Assembly (NCBI GenBank): GCA_045631225.1
Contig: JAZQUG010000004.1
Location: forward strand, 1 to 62,467
DNA from: Fimenecus sp045631225
GTDB lineage: Bacteria > Bacillota > Clostridia > Oscillospirales > Acutalibacteraceae
Length of the DNA stretch: 62,467 nucleotides
Direction: 5' to 3'
How positions within the stretch are numbered: the first letter of the stretch is position 1; every line of letters starts with the position of its first letter. The notes beneath the pieces are model-generated. The model was given only the letters and a program-made list of their open reading frames with translations. It did not search any database and was not told where the DNA came from. Made by a program: the position numbers and the translations under genes. Below, piece by piece: positions 34,914-44,128 of this stretch.

Positions 34914-35057
34914 ATGAATATGAGTCACGATATAAGTGTAATTTCACGACTTGGAACTACACTTAAAATGTTAAAATTTCTTGAAATGGCACTGACCGTT
35001 GGGATAATAGCCTTTACCGTTTTAAGAGTTATATATATTTTCAAAGAACAGAATTAA
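34914..35057 (+). CDS. 47-residue one-span membrane protein after spoVAD
   Basis: Starts 4 bp after the spoVAD stop, with GGAG upstream. MNMSHDISVISRLGTTLKML then a hydrophobic span (FLEMALTVGIIAFTVLRVIYIF). Probably translated with spoVAD. It occupies the place where spoVAE is usually found but is far too short to be SpoVAE. No family recognised. Confidence 0.6.
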   Translation: MNMSHDISVISRLGTTLKMLKFLEMALTVGIIAFTVLRVIYIFKEQN

Positions 35058-35064
35058 CGCAAAA

Positions 35065-35100
35065 ATGCAGAGAAGGTTTGCACCTTCTCTGCATCATTTT
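35065..35100 (+). terminator. Terminator of the spoVAD unit
   Basis: ATGCAGAGAAGG pairs perfectly with CCTTCTCTGCAT around six bases, followed by CATTTTG. Confidence 0.85.
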
Positions 35101-35145
35101 GTATATGGGTTTATATTATTATAACTGATGATTTACTTTTGTAAA

Positions 35146-36114
35146 TTACCAGTGATAAACACCACATTCACAACGTTCGTTAATTCTGAAAACTCTGTTG
35201 AAGAAGTTTGCAATTCTCCAGAAGAAACCGTTGTCATGGCATCTGTGGCCGCAAATCTCATAACCGCACCAATCGCAGTATCCATCGCCATCGTTGAAAT
35301 CTACACAGTACATATGGCTGTAATCGCCTTCTTTTTCAAAATAAACTTCAAAGTTTACGCCATAATAGTCGTTATAATTACCAACACAGATAGTGTATGT
35401 TTCACCTTCATTTGCATAGAACCAAGCTTCACCGTTAAGTGAACCGTATGCTGAGTCATCACAGCTTCCAACTATGTCGCCATAAGAATCTACAACGTAA
35501 ATATATGGGTCTGTTTCTTCATCATATGTAAATGTTGATAACACGTACCAACCGTCTTCATCTGCTGTGAATTCAAATGCTTCCTCTTCGCAAGCATCCT
35601 GATAGAAAATTGCATAATCGTCTAATGGTAATTCGTCATACACATAAATTTCGCAACCACAGAAATCGCAATATCCATCAGTATATTCATAGTTATCAAT
35701 ACAGTAAATATGGCTGTTTTCATTTTCTGCTTCAAGCCAAGCTGTGAAAGTAACGCGTTCATCATTGTAATTTGAGAAGGTAATGTAATAATTTTCACCT
35801 TTTTCTGCATAGAACCAAGCTTCACTATTATATGAACCGAATACTGAATCATCACATGATGCAAGTTCATAGCCATCACTATCACGGATATAAACATAAG
35901 GGTCTGTATATTCATCAGATGTATATGTTGATAATACGTACCAGCCCTCTTTAGGTGCTTCAAACATATATGTTGTTAAATCTCCACCGTACTGGTTAAT
36001 AGTCAATGTCTCTTCCAAGCTCATAAATGCGTGGTCTGCAAACGCTGTAACGCTTGTCATCATAATCATAAGAACTGCTAATGCAACTGTTAAAACTTTT
36101 GTGATTTTTTTCAT
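35146..36114 (-). CDS. Secreted protein with two PPC-like repeats and Cys-rich tail
   Basis: 322 residues. Signal peptide (ITKVLTVALAVLMIMMTSVTAFA). Two related beta domains, each with EDGWYVLST or KEGWYVLST, DPYIYVVDSYG or DPYVYIRDSDG, a SCDDS element and an EAWFYA segment, resembling prepeptidase C-terminal (PPC) domains. Between and after them are zinc-like DGYCDFCG and DGYCDWCG pairs. The end CGHRCHDNG...CECGVYHW matches the shared tail. AAAAGGAG precedes the ATG. Probably cell-surface or exported; function unknown. Confidence 0.8.
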   Translation of the reverse strand: MKKITKVLTVALAVLMIMMTSVTAFADHAFMSLEETLTINQYGGDLTTYMFEAPKEGWYVLSTYTSDEYTDPYVYIRDSDGYELASCDDSVFGSYNSEAWFYAEKGENYYITFSNYNDERVTFTAWLEAENENSHIYCIDNYEYTDGYCDFCGCEIYVYDELPLDDYAIFYQDACEEEAFEFTADEDGWYVLSTFTYDEETDPYIYVVDSYGDIVGSCDDSAYGSLNGEAWFYANEGETYTICVGNYNDYYGVNFEVYFEKEGDYSHMYCVDFNDGDGYCDWCGYEICGHRCHDNGFFWRIANFFNRVFRINERCECGVYHW

Positions 36115-36405
36115 AGTAAATTCTCCTTTTAATTTTCGTTTTTTATTTATTAAGTGATTTTCTGAAGCTGTTTTATGCTCTGCTTCACAAGCATTGTTTT
36201 TATATGTTTTATATTTTTCCTGTTCCCTCCTCTTTTGTTTTTTCTTTAAGGTCTTTCTTGTTTTTTACAATTTAATTATAACACCCTGATTTAATTGCTT
36301 TGTAATCTTCGTTTTACCTGCTCTTTTTTTCAGGTGTTCCTTTGTTGTGATTTCATTATAGCCTATCACATTGACGAGTCTGTAATCCCTGTTTTACGCA
36401 TAAAA
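36115..36405. other. Promoter region of the secreted protein
   Basis: About 290 bp of AT-rich DNA between two minus-strand genes, with T-rich tracts. No clear repeats; it presumably holds the promoter for 35146-36114. Confidence 0.4.
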
Positions 36406-36440
36406 ATACCCCGACACCATTAAGTTCGGTATCGGGGTAT
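36406..36440 (-). terminator. Terminator of the kinase-phosphatase operon
   Basis: ATACCCCGA...TCGGGGTAT with an inner ACC/GGT pair; on the minus strand it is followed by TTTTTATG. Confidence 0.85.
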
Positions 36441-36444
36441 CAGA

Positions 36445-37716
36445 CTATTCTTCGTATGACATTTCAAACACATCGGAATATGCACCCATGGGCCATTCAG
36501 ATAATGTGCACATCAGTAAAAAGCACTCATATGGATTAGCCAGATAAAGCTCTCCCATATAGCAGTTTTCAAGTATTCCGTTAATATCATCAACAAACTC
36601 AATATATCTTGTTTTACTATTTTCAGTATCCTGATTCATAGCATGTACAAAAAAGCAAAGCGTAATAAGGTCAAAACGGTCAACCTCTGTTTTTTCTGTC
36701 ATTATCTCATGAATATGCTGTCGGCTCATTCTCTTATTGCTTAAATGTCCTGACAGTGTGGATTTTGAAAATTTCAGCAAGTTTCCTTTACCGTCAAAAG
36801 GTATTCCGCAGCAAAGGTATTTTTCCACATCTGCTTCGGTTATATCTTCTTCAATATACACCTTAAAATCTGCTTTTATCTGATTATACTTTTCTTTTTT
36901 TGCTTCATATGAAAATGCCAATGTTTCGCCAAGGCTTTCCATGTATTTTTTTGCTCTCTTATTTGCTTTTTCACGCTCATCATTAGTATATTCATCGGCA
37001 ATTATGCTTCGCACCTGATTATACAACTTATCAAAGGCTTTTTTTGCACTTACACTGAACAATTTTCCTTGGTTTTCATATTTAAGTGTTGAAAGCATTT
37101 TCATCAATGCGTCCTCTGAATTCACACCATAAAACAAGTCTCTGATACCAATTGTAGCATCATAAACAACTGCATTTTCAGTATATGGAAGTTCATTATA
37201 TGCCTCTAACAACTGCTCAAATTTAGGAAATTTATACCCGTTTTTAAAACAGTACCAGCATATAATCTCAAATGGATTTTTAAAGTTAAAATCTCTTTCA
37301 CCCTGAGCATGAGTTAAAAACTCTGAAACATCCTTCACGCTCATATTGAGTCCAAAGCCCAGAAGGAATATTGTTTGTCTTTTTACCGCTGAACGTGTCA
37401 GCCAGTTTTTTGATAAAGCACTGAGCTTTGAGGTTGTAGGCTCAAAGGATTTAGGCGCATTATTCTCACTAAATGAGCTTATGATAATTTCCTGATATTC
37501 CTTTATGTCAATATCGTCAATATCTCCGTCAAATTCCAATTTTTTCAGGATATATCTTTTAAGATAGTCACAGAATGGAATTATCTTCATTTTGTTATGT
37601 AAATGCTCATAAATAAGCTCTGCATCCTCATCTCTGAAAGAGCCCGTATCAACAGTTTCATAGAAATCGTCTTCCGATTTAATTGTGAAATCAAGATTTG
37701 AAATGTTATAATTCAT
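36445..37716 (-). CDS. Hypothetical protein linked to the PP2C/kinase operon
   Basis: 423 residues from ATG 37716, with GGAG 7 nt upstream. Soluble, acidic, helical; no recognised domain. Features include TRSAVKRQTIFLLGFGLNMSVKDVSEFLTHAQGERDFNFKNPFEIICWYCFKNG-type text, of which the short LNMSVKDVSEFL part looks like a helix-turn-helix. The 3' half has KSTLSGHLSNKRMSRQHIHEIM. It lies 14 bp after the PP2C gene, and may be a DNA-binding or adaptor output of this phosphosignalling cluster. Function unknown. Confidence 0.6.
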   Translation of the reverse strand: MNYNISNLDFTIKSEDDFYETVDTGSFRDEDAELIYEHLHNKMKIIPFCDYLKRYILKKLEFDGDIDDIDIKEYQEIIISSFSENNAPKSFEPTTSKLSALSKNWLTRSAVKRQTIFLLGFGLNMSVKDVSEFLTHAQGERDFNFKNPFEIICWYCFKNGYKFPKFEQLLEAYNELPYTENAVVYDATIGIRDLFYGVNSEDALMKMLSTLKYENQGKLFSVSAKKAFDKLYNQVRSIIADEYTNDEREKANKRAKKYMESLGETLAFSYEAKKEKYNQIKADFKVYIEEDITEADVEKYLCCGIPFDGKGNLLKFSKSTLSGHLSNKRMSRQHIHEIMTEKTEVDRFDLITLCFFVHAMNQDTENSKTRYIEFVDDINGILENCYMGELYLANPYECFLLMCTLSEWPMGAYSDVFEMSYEE

Positions 37717-37730
37717 AATTTTTCTCCATC

Positions 37731-38432
37731 TTAACAAACTTTACACAAAACAATTGTAGTATTGTCTTTACCACCATTTTTCATTGCTTCATTTAAAAGC
37801 ATTTCCCCTGCCTGTTCGAATTCGCAGCTATTGACAATATTCAATATCTGCTCGTCATCAACCATATCTGTAAGACCGTCACTACACAGAAGGAAAACAT
37901 CATTATCCTCTGGTTTTCCGCGAACATAATAAGGCTCTATAACCATTTCACTTTCCGGAATACCAAGATTTTGTGTCAGAACTCTTTTTGAGCCTATTTC
38001 CATTGCATGGTCCCTACTGAGCTGTTCTATCTGATTATCGGCAATTTTATAGGCTCTGCTGTCACCCACATTACAGATTTCAACAGAATCCTCTTTGATT
38101 CGCAGAATAACAGCTGTTGTGCCCATACTTTTAATTTCATTTTCACTCATATACTTACATATCTGAGTATTGATTTCCATAACAAGCTTTTTAAGGTTGC
38201 ATTCAGGATATTTTTCAAATACAGCTTCACTTACCTTCTGAGCAATAAAAGCAGCCATTTCACCGTATGACTCGCCACCCATACCATCAAAAACAGCAAG
38301 CGTAACACGAGTGTCAGTTGTCTGACACCCTGCACTGTTCTGTTGTAAATTACTGTCGGGCAAAAGTACCTTGTCCTGATTATCCTTTCGCACCTTTCCG
38401 CAATCACTTATTGCGTAATATTTTATATTCAT
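37731..38432 (-). CDS. PP2C-family protein phosphatase
   Basis: 233 residues from ATG 38432. PPM motifs: SDCGKVRKDNQD (motif 1), LAVFDGMGGESYGE (metal Asp and Gly), GTTAVILRI, CNVGDSRAYKI, LSRDHAM, LLCSDGLTDMV, GGKDNTTIVL (last Asp). It dephosphorylates Ser/Thr residues, probably on the kinase encoded just upstream and its substrates. Operon with the kinase (gap about 100 bp) and the unknown gene at 36445. Confidence 0.93.
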   Translation of the reverse strand: MNIKYYAISDCGKVRKDNQDKVLLPDSNLQQNSAGCQTTDTRVTLAVFDGMGGESYGEMAAFIAQKVSEAVFEKYPECNLKKLVMEINTQICKYMSENEIKSMGTTAVILRIKEDSVEICNVGDSRAYKIADNQIEQLSRDHAMEIGSKRVLTQNLGIPESEMVIEPYYVRGKPEDNDVFLLCSDGLTDMVDDEQILNIVNSCEFEQAGEMLLNEAMKNGGKDNTTIVLCKVC

Positions 38433-38531
38433 AGTATCTCTTCCAATCAAATCGTATATTGAGTATTACTACTCTATCATAATGATATCACATATAGATT
38501 TGAACTCTGTAAACCTCGTTTTACTTTGTAT

Positions 38532-40874
38532 TTATGCGTTGTAGATGATTTCACTTTGAGTAAGGCATTCATTTATGTCAGCAATAGAAATTTTATCCCA
38601 TTGTCCCTGTGTTCCTTCGTAATAAACCTGACTAAGGCTTGAACATTCTTCAAATGCACCTTCCTCGATAACAGTTGTACCACTTCCAATAGTAACTGTT
38701 TGAAGATTTACACACCCCGTGAACATATTGCTACTAATCCTTTTTAGCTTTGATGACAAATTAACATCGAGCAATCCGGTACAACCTCTAAAAGCACAAC
38801 TACCAATTGAGACCACATTTTCTGGAATCTCAACGCTTTGAATACCTACACACTCATTAAATGCAAAATCACCAATCATTTCAACGCTATCAGGAATGTT
38901 ACAACTTGTCATATTAACACACAGATAAAACGCATACTCGCCTATTTCTCGCAAACCATATGGTAAAATTAATTCTTCAATATATCCTGCACCATCAAAT
39001 GCAGAAAAAGCTATTATCTCAGTTTCCGGAAGCAGAGCGTAACTATTTCTCTTATTACCTATAGGATAGCTAACTAACGTACTTTTATCTTTTGAGTATA
39101 ATACGCCATCTTCATCATTCATATAATATTTGTTTTGAGAATCGACGATAATGCTTTCAAGAACAGAACAACCTCCAAAAGCATCTTCGTCAATAAACTC
39201 TACACTTTGTGGTATCTTAATACTACGAAGACCTTCACATCCAATAAATGCACCATATCCAATTGTTGTTACACTTTCAGGAATTGTTATTTCCTTCAGG
39301 CTTAAACAACCCTCAAATGCAAACTCATCAATTATCTTAATACTATCAGGAATTGTTACGCTTATGAGATTTTCACAACAGCCAAAAGCTGAAACAGGAA
39401 CTTTATTTATGCTTTTGGGAATCACAATCTCCTCTACACTCTCACACATATAAAATGCACTTTCACCTATACTCTTAATCCCGTCTGGAATAGTTAGGTT
39501 TGTCAATTCATAACATTCCGAAAATGCATAGTCACCTATTGCTGTTACACTTTCAGGAATCACAATCTCCTCTGCACTCTCACACATCAAGAATGCAGCA
39601 GTATTAATTGATTTTACACTATCAGGAATAGATGCACTTATCATAATGTCGCAATTAGCAAAAGCATAATCTCCGATTTCTGTTATACCATCAGAAATTG
39701 TAATCTTTTCTATTTCCCCACGATACTTATCCCAACCATAGTCTGTCGCTTCACTTCCGCTCATCTTTCCCTTGCCTGTCAAGAGCAATTCGCCGGTTTC
39801 CACATTGTATTCCCAACCAACTCTTCGACCACACATGCCAGAGGTCTCTGTTGTAGGAACTACATCCATTCCAAACCCTGTAAAATAATAAACAAGAGAG
39901 GTAATTAAAGCTATACAAGCCACACTCACCATCATACCTAATATTTTTTTCGAACTCTTTTTATTGGTGATTCTTTTACCTTCTACCAAGAATCCGAGTT
40001 CTTTATTGAACTCATCAATGTCCTTTTGACGGTCATTTGGCTTAAATGCACATGCTTTTAAAATCACCGCATTCAATTCATTGCTCACGCCCTGAACTGG
40101 TGGTAATTCTTCTCCGTTTATTCTCTTTTCAAATGCTGCCTGTCTTTCGCTGTATCTTACCAACTGCTTATTCGGATCGATAAACGGTAATCTGTTATTA
40201 TTAAGCAATTTATACATTACCAACGCAAGTGAATAAAGGTCGGCTCTGCCGTCACATTTCTTACCTGCAAACACTTCCGGTGACATATAGTTATATGTTC
40301 CCTTTACTGACATTGAGCCCTGTGTTTTTTCCATCTGCTTTGCAACACCGAAGTCACCTAATTTAAAGTTACCTTCGTCATCCACAAGAATGTTTTCAGG
40401 CTTGATATCTCTGTGAATAATCTTTGCCTTATGGCACACTGACAGTGCGTTTCCAAGGTCTGCACCCAACTTGATTACATCTTTTTCAGTTAACTGCTTA
40501 TCACTGATATATGTATTGAAATCTGTTAACAATTCCATTCTTATCAGAATATTCCAGCCGATACCGTCTTCTTTTTCTATTATCTGAGCATCATATATTT
40601 CGACAATATTCTTTGTACCCTTTAACGCCTTTAAAATATCAATTTCTTTAATAAGGTCATCTGCAATATCCTTATAGTACTCTCTTGATTGTTCTACGCT
40701 CATTTTTTCTGAGATTACTTCGCTCATTTCGTGCTCACTCTGAGGGATTGAGATAACCTTTATTGCACAATATTCCTTCGCTTCATTTACGCACTTATAT
40801 ACTGTACCATATGAACCTTGTCCGATTTCTTTTTCTATGTTCCATTCGGGCCATACTGTTTTTATCATCTGCAT
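38532..40874 (-). CDS. Transmembrane Ser/Thr kinase with extracellular BspA leucine-rich repeats
   Basis: 780 residues. N-terminal Hanks-type kinase: EIGQGSYGTVYK (Gly loop), CAIKVIS (Lys), IIHRDIKPENILV (HRD), KLGDFGVAK (DFG), GTYNYMSPEVF. A single membrane span (KILGMMVSVACIALITSLVYYF) lies near residues 306-327, then GMCGRRVGWEYNVETGELLLTGKGKM and about 14 LRR_5/BspA repeats of the type LTIPDGIKSIGESAFYMC. The kinase is thus inside and the leucine-rich sensor outside. Its phosphatase partner follows in the same operon. Confidence 0.93.
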   Translation of the reverse strand: MQMIKTVWPEWNIEKEIGQGSYGTVYKCVNEAKEYCAIKVISIPQSEHEMSEVISEKMSVEQSREYYKDIADDLIKEIDILKALKGTKNIVEIYDAQIIEKEDGIGWNILIRMELLTDFNTYISDKQLTEKDVIKLGADLGNALSVCHKAKIIHRDIKPENILVDDEGNFKLGDFGVAKQMEKTQGSMSVKGTYNYMSPEVFAGKKCDGRADLYSLALVMYKLLNNNRLPFIDPNKQLVRYSERQAAFEKRINGEELPPVQGVSNELNAVILKACAFKPNDRQKDIDEFNKELGFLVEGKRITNKKSSKKILGMMVSVACIALITSLVYYFTGFGMDVVPTTETSGMCGRRVGWEYNVETGELLLTGKGKMSGSEATDYGWDKYRGEIEKITISDGITEIGDYAFANCDIMISASIPDSVKSINTAAFLMCESAEEIVIPESVTAIGDYAFSECYELTNLTIPDGIKSIGESAFYMCESVEEIVIPKSINKVPVSAFGCCENLISVTIPDSIKIIDEFAFEGCLSLKEITIPESVTTIGYGAFIGCEGLRSIKIPQSVEFIDEDAFGGCSVLESIIVDSQNKYYMNDEDGVLYSKDKSTLVSYPIGNKRNSYALLPETEIIAFSAFDGAGYIEELILPYGLREIGEYAFYLCVNMTSCNIPDSVEMIGDFAFNECVGIQSVEIPENVVSIGSCAFRGCTGLLDVNLSSKLKRISSNMFTGCVNLQTVTIGSGTTVIEEGAFEECSSLSQVYYEGTQGQWDKISIADINECLTQSEIIYNA

Positions 40875-41161
40875 AAAATCCCCTCCACAATCTCAAAAAA
40901 CTGTATATCAAAATGATAGAACTTTGTTTCTGATTTGTCAACATTTCCTTCTGATACTATACTATCATATTTTCTGTATGTTATTGTAATATTTATTTCA
41001 CCTTTTAATCATTATAAACAAACATTTGCATTGTATCAACAAAAAATCAAACAAACCTGTTTGCTTAAAGCATACAGGTTTTTGTCGAATACAACTTGCA
41101 AAATATTGTAAAATTTTGTATCCTATTAGTATATATTATTTTGGCATATGGGGTGTATCTA

Positions 41162-42772
41162 TTGAACAAGTGTCCGTTTTGCGGAGCAGAGCTTCCTGAG
41201 GAAGCTGTTTTTTGTCTTAACTGTTCTTCAATTCTGAATAAAAGACAAGAAATAACTGTTCCAGACGATAAAACAAAAAATAGAAAACCCATATTCAGTT
41301 CACAGAAGATTTCGATTATTATTGCTGTTTTTATTGCTTGTGCAATTTTGTTGGTATCTTGTTTCTCTGCCATTCAATCAATTAAAAAGCAAGGACCTCA
41401 GGATACTGAGAGCACAACAACTCCAACTGAAACAATCATTGTGCCGATTACTGAAGCAAACGGTGAAATTGCCACAAACAATGCAGGTGAAGAGCTTTAC
41501 AAGGTAACTGAAATTACTGAAGCCACAACTAAAAAAAGCTTTCTCGAAATTCTTCTTAACAAAGACGAAAAAACAGATGAATCAGAAACTGAACAACAAG
41601 ATAAAACAGATGCTTTTGAAAAGCCATCAACCGAAAATGAAGGTACTACCGCACCCATTGAAAATACAACAGATAACAAAAATGATACAACATCCGATAT
41701 AACAGTAAACACAATTGAAAACCAGACTACTAAAAACACAAACCAAACTGCAACTAAACCTGAAACATCTGTGTCTGCACCTGCACAGTCAAATGCTGCA
41801 GATTTTCAATATATTGAAGCCAATGGTGAAATAAAAGTTACGAAATATATAGGTAACAACTCCATCGTTACTGTTCCCTCATATATTGACGGTAAGCATG
41901 TTGCTTTTTTAGGTGAAAACGTGTTCTCAAATAACAGTAATATTAAAAAGATTATATTTGAAGGTACAACATCAGGCACTGACAGATTCTATCTTCCGAA
42001 AGGCAGAACTGTTTTTAATAATCTTCCTAATCTTACCTCAATCACATTCCCGTACGAAACATATTATCGTATGACTGATGATTCGAAAAACGTAGGTAAT
42101 GATACATTTTATGATATGATTACAAACTGTCCGAATTTGAGCAGCATTTACTTTACAGAAAAAGTAAATCCTGACTATTCTTCATCAATGCTCAATATGT
42201 ATTCTGTTGACGGTGTTGTTTTCTCAAGACAGAATACAAGTTCAGTTGACTCTCATTTAGTATATTATCCACCTGCAAAAACTAATTCAACATATACTAT
42301 TCCGTCAAGAGTCAGTCAGATAAACAAATTTGCATTTCAAAATAACAAGCACATTACTTCAGTTCATTTTTCTGCCTCAACACTTTATGTGACAGCAAAC
42401 TTTATCGGTTGCAGCAACCTTACTTCATTCACAGTCGATTCAGGCAATCCAAAGCTTTTTGCTGAAAATGGTGTGCTTTACACAGATTCTTCATCTGTAA
42501 ACGGTATTTCATACAAATCGTTCTTCTATCCTCCCGGAAAAACAGATTCAAGCTTCACGTTTAACGATGAATACAACCTATCAATAGACGGATACAGTTT
42601 TTGTGGAAATCCATACCTTAAAACCGTTAAATTCTGCCGTGGCGTACGAATTGACAGTTCCCTTGCAACAGGGGTGGGAAAACCGACTTCACTGACTACG
42701 TTTATGCTGAACGACAAATACACAAACACAATAAACACAAGTAAATCAGCATACACTTATACTTATTATTGA
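41162..42772 (+). CDS. Zinc-ribbon membrane protein with extracellular leucine-rich repeats
   Basis: 536 residues if started at TTG 41162, preferred because NKCPFCGAELPEEAVFCLNC is a standard N-terminal double-CxxC ribbon and GGGGTG lies just upstream; ATG 41096 adds an odd hydrophobic leader. One span (ISIIIAVFIACAILLVSCF), a Thr/Glu-rich linker (about 120 residues), then BspA-type repeats (ITSVHFSASTLYVTANFIGC). Divergent from the kinase gene and followed at 19 bp by a HTH gene, so it belongs to the same signalling neighbourhood. Confidence 0.8.
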   Translation: MNKCPFCGAELPEEAVFCLNCSSILNKRQEITVPDDKTKNRKPIFSSQKISIIIAVFIACAILLVSCFSAIQSIKKQGPQDTESTTTPTETIIVPITEANGEIATNNAGEELYKVTEITEATTKKSFLEILLNKDEKTDESETEQQDKTDAFEKPSTENEGTTAPIENTTDNKNDTTSDITVNTIENQTTKNTNQTATKPETSVSAPAQSNAADFQYIEANGEIKVTKYIGNNSIVTVPSYIDGKHVAFLGENVFSNNSNIKKIIFEGTTSGTDRFYLPKGRTVFNNLPNLTSITFPYETYYRMTDDSKNVGNDTFYDMITNCPNLSSIYFTEKVNPDYSSSMLNMYSVDGVVFSRQNTSSVDSHLVYYPPAKTNSTYTIPSRVSQINKFAFQNNKHITSVHFSASTLYVTANFIGCSNLTSFTVDSGNPKLFAENGVLYTDSSSVNGISYKSFFYPPGKTDSSFTFNDEYNLSIDGYSFCGNPYLKTVKFCRGVRIDSSLATGVGKPTSLTTFMLNDKYTNTINTSKSAYTYTYY

Positions 42773-42791
42773 TAATTCCGAGGTGAAAAGA

Positions 42792-43217
42792 ATGGCAAAA
42801 ACTACAACAGAGCTTTTAAGAGAATTAAAGAGAAACAGTTGCTCATTACCCGATTATCTTTCAGCTCATCAAGACACTTTTGTCAACGAAGATATAAAAG
42901 CATTCTGGGAAACAATGATTAAAAACAAAAACTACTCAAAATCAAATATTATAAATAAATCCGATTTCAGCTATTGCTACTTTTACGAAGTAATCAACGG
43001 CAGAAAATCACCAACAAAGGACAAGGTGGTCCGTCTTGCACTTGCTATGAAAATGACAGTAGATGAATGTCAACAAGCATTGAAGATTTCAGGTCGTTCT
43101 GCACTTCATCCAAAAAATCGTCGTGACAGCATCCTGATATACGCAATTGAACAAAAAATGACGATTTTAAAATGCAACAAGACACTTGCTGAACATGGAG
43201 AGGATGAGTTGAAATAA
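42792..43217 (+). CDS. Helix-turn-helix protein of the kinase cluster
   Basis: 141 residues. ATG 42792 chosen over GTG 42783 because GAGGTG overlaps the latter. A central HTH-like stretch (KSDFSYCYFYEVINGRKSPTKDKVVRLALAMKMTVDECQQAL) resembles XRE domains. The stop overlaps the apparent start region of the next gene, implying translational coupling. Probably a transcriptional or adaptor partner of the downstream kinase. Confidence 0.75.
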   Translation: MAKTTTELLRELKRNSCSLPDYLSAHQDTFVNEDIKAFWETMIKNKNYSKSNIINKSDFSYCYFYEVINGRKSPTKDKVVRLALAMKMTVDECQQALKISGRSALHPKNRRDSILIYAIEQKMTILKCNKTLAEHGEDELK

Positions 43218-43948
43218 ATTCTACAAACAATGAGCTTCTGGACTACATAGAAAATTCAATCTTAAAGCTCTATTCCAAGAAAATCACTTTTAAAGAAACT
43301 GAACATTCATCAATATATCTTTATCAGCATAAGGAATCTGAAAAATATATAATAAAACGTTTTTCAACAAATCCAAATGACGACATTTTCAGAATGTTAA
43401 AAGATAAAAAGCACCCTAATTTGCCTATGATTTATGAGGTTTGCACAGATGATACCGGTATTACAGTGCTTGAAGAATATGTAGAAGGCAAAAGATTGGC
43501 AGATATATTATCAAATAATCTGCTTGATAAGAAAACTGCTTGTAAATATGTTTCCAACATCTGCGATGCACTTTCTTTCTTACATTCAATCGGGATTATT
43601 CACCGTGACATCAAGCCATCAAATATAATTATCAAGAATGATGGTACGGCGGTGCTTATTGACCTTTCAATAGCAAGGTTTATCAATGAACAGGAAACCG
43701 ATACTCAGGCTCTTGGCACTCCCGGTTTTGCTGCTCCCGAACAATTTGGAATTTCCCAATCAAACAATACTACGGATATATATAGTCTTGGTGTATTGCT
43801 TAATATTATGCTGACAGGCTCACACCCTTCCGTAGACTTGCCTAAGGGCAGAATCCGCAAGGTCATTGAACAGGCAACCTCAACGCAGATTTCAAAACGT
43901 TTCAAATCTGCTGACAAGATGAAGGCTGCATTAAAAATTTGCAGATAA
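43214..43948 (+). CDS. Small soluble Ser/Thr protein kinase with non-canonical start
   Basis: Kinase text runs in frame from 43208: ITFKETEHSSIYLYQ (N-lobe), YIIKRFS (ATP-anchoring Lys), IIHRDIKPSNIII (HRD loop), VLIDLSIARF (DLS in place of DFG), LGTPGFAAPEQFG (activation and APE), SLGVLLNIML. The first ATG (43394) would remove most of the N-lobe including the Lys. No ATG, GTG or TTG lies in the open frame before it; an ATA at 43214 overlaps the upstream stop (ATAA) with GAGAGGATG ahead, so reinitiation there is proposed. The C-terminus lacks a membrane span. Confidence 0.7.
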   Translation: MNSTNNELLDYIENSILKLYSKKITFKETEHSSIYLYQHKESEKYIIKRFSTNPNDDIFRMLKDKKHPNLPMIYEVCTDDTGITVLEEYVEGKRLADILSNNLLDKKTACKYVSNICDALSFLHSIGIIHRDIKPSNIIIKNDGTAVLIDLSIARFINEQETDTQALGTPGFAAPEQFGISQSNNTTDIYSLGVLLNIMLTGSHPSVDLPKGRIRKVIEQATSTQISKRFKSADKMKAALKICR

Positions 43949-44128
43949 ATTGTTTTTCATATTATGAAAAGGGACTCTCAGATAATGAGAGTTCTGTTTT
44001 TATGTCAATCTTTAACGATTGTTTGTTTCACTCAATATTAACACCATTTTTCTCTATATTTGCTGTTGAAAAAAAAGAATATATATGGTATTATTTTACT
44101 TATAAAATAATTACAAAGGTGTGATATT

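Noticed and set aside
43394..43948. 184-residue kinase starting at the internal ATG
   Set aside because: It would lack most of the N-lobe including the ATP-binding Lys, and clear kinase text is encoded in frame upstream.
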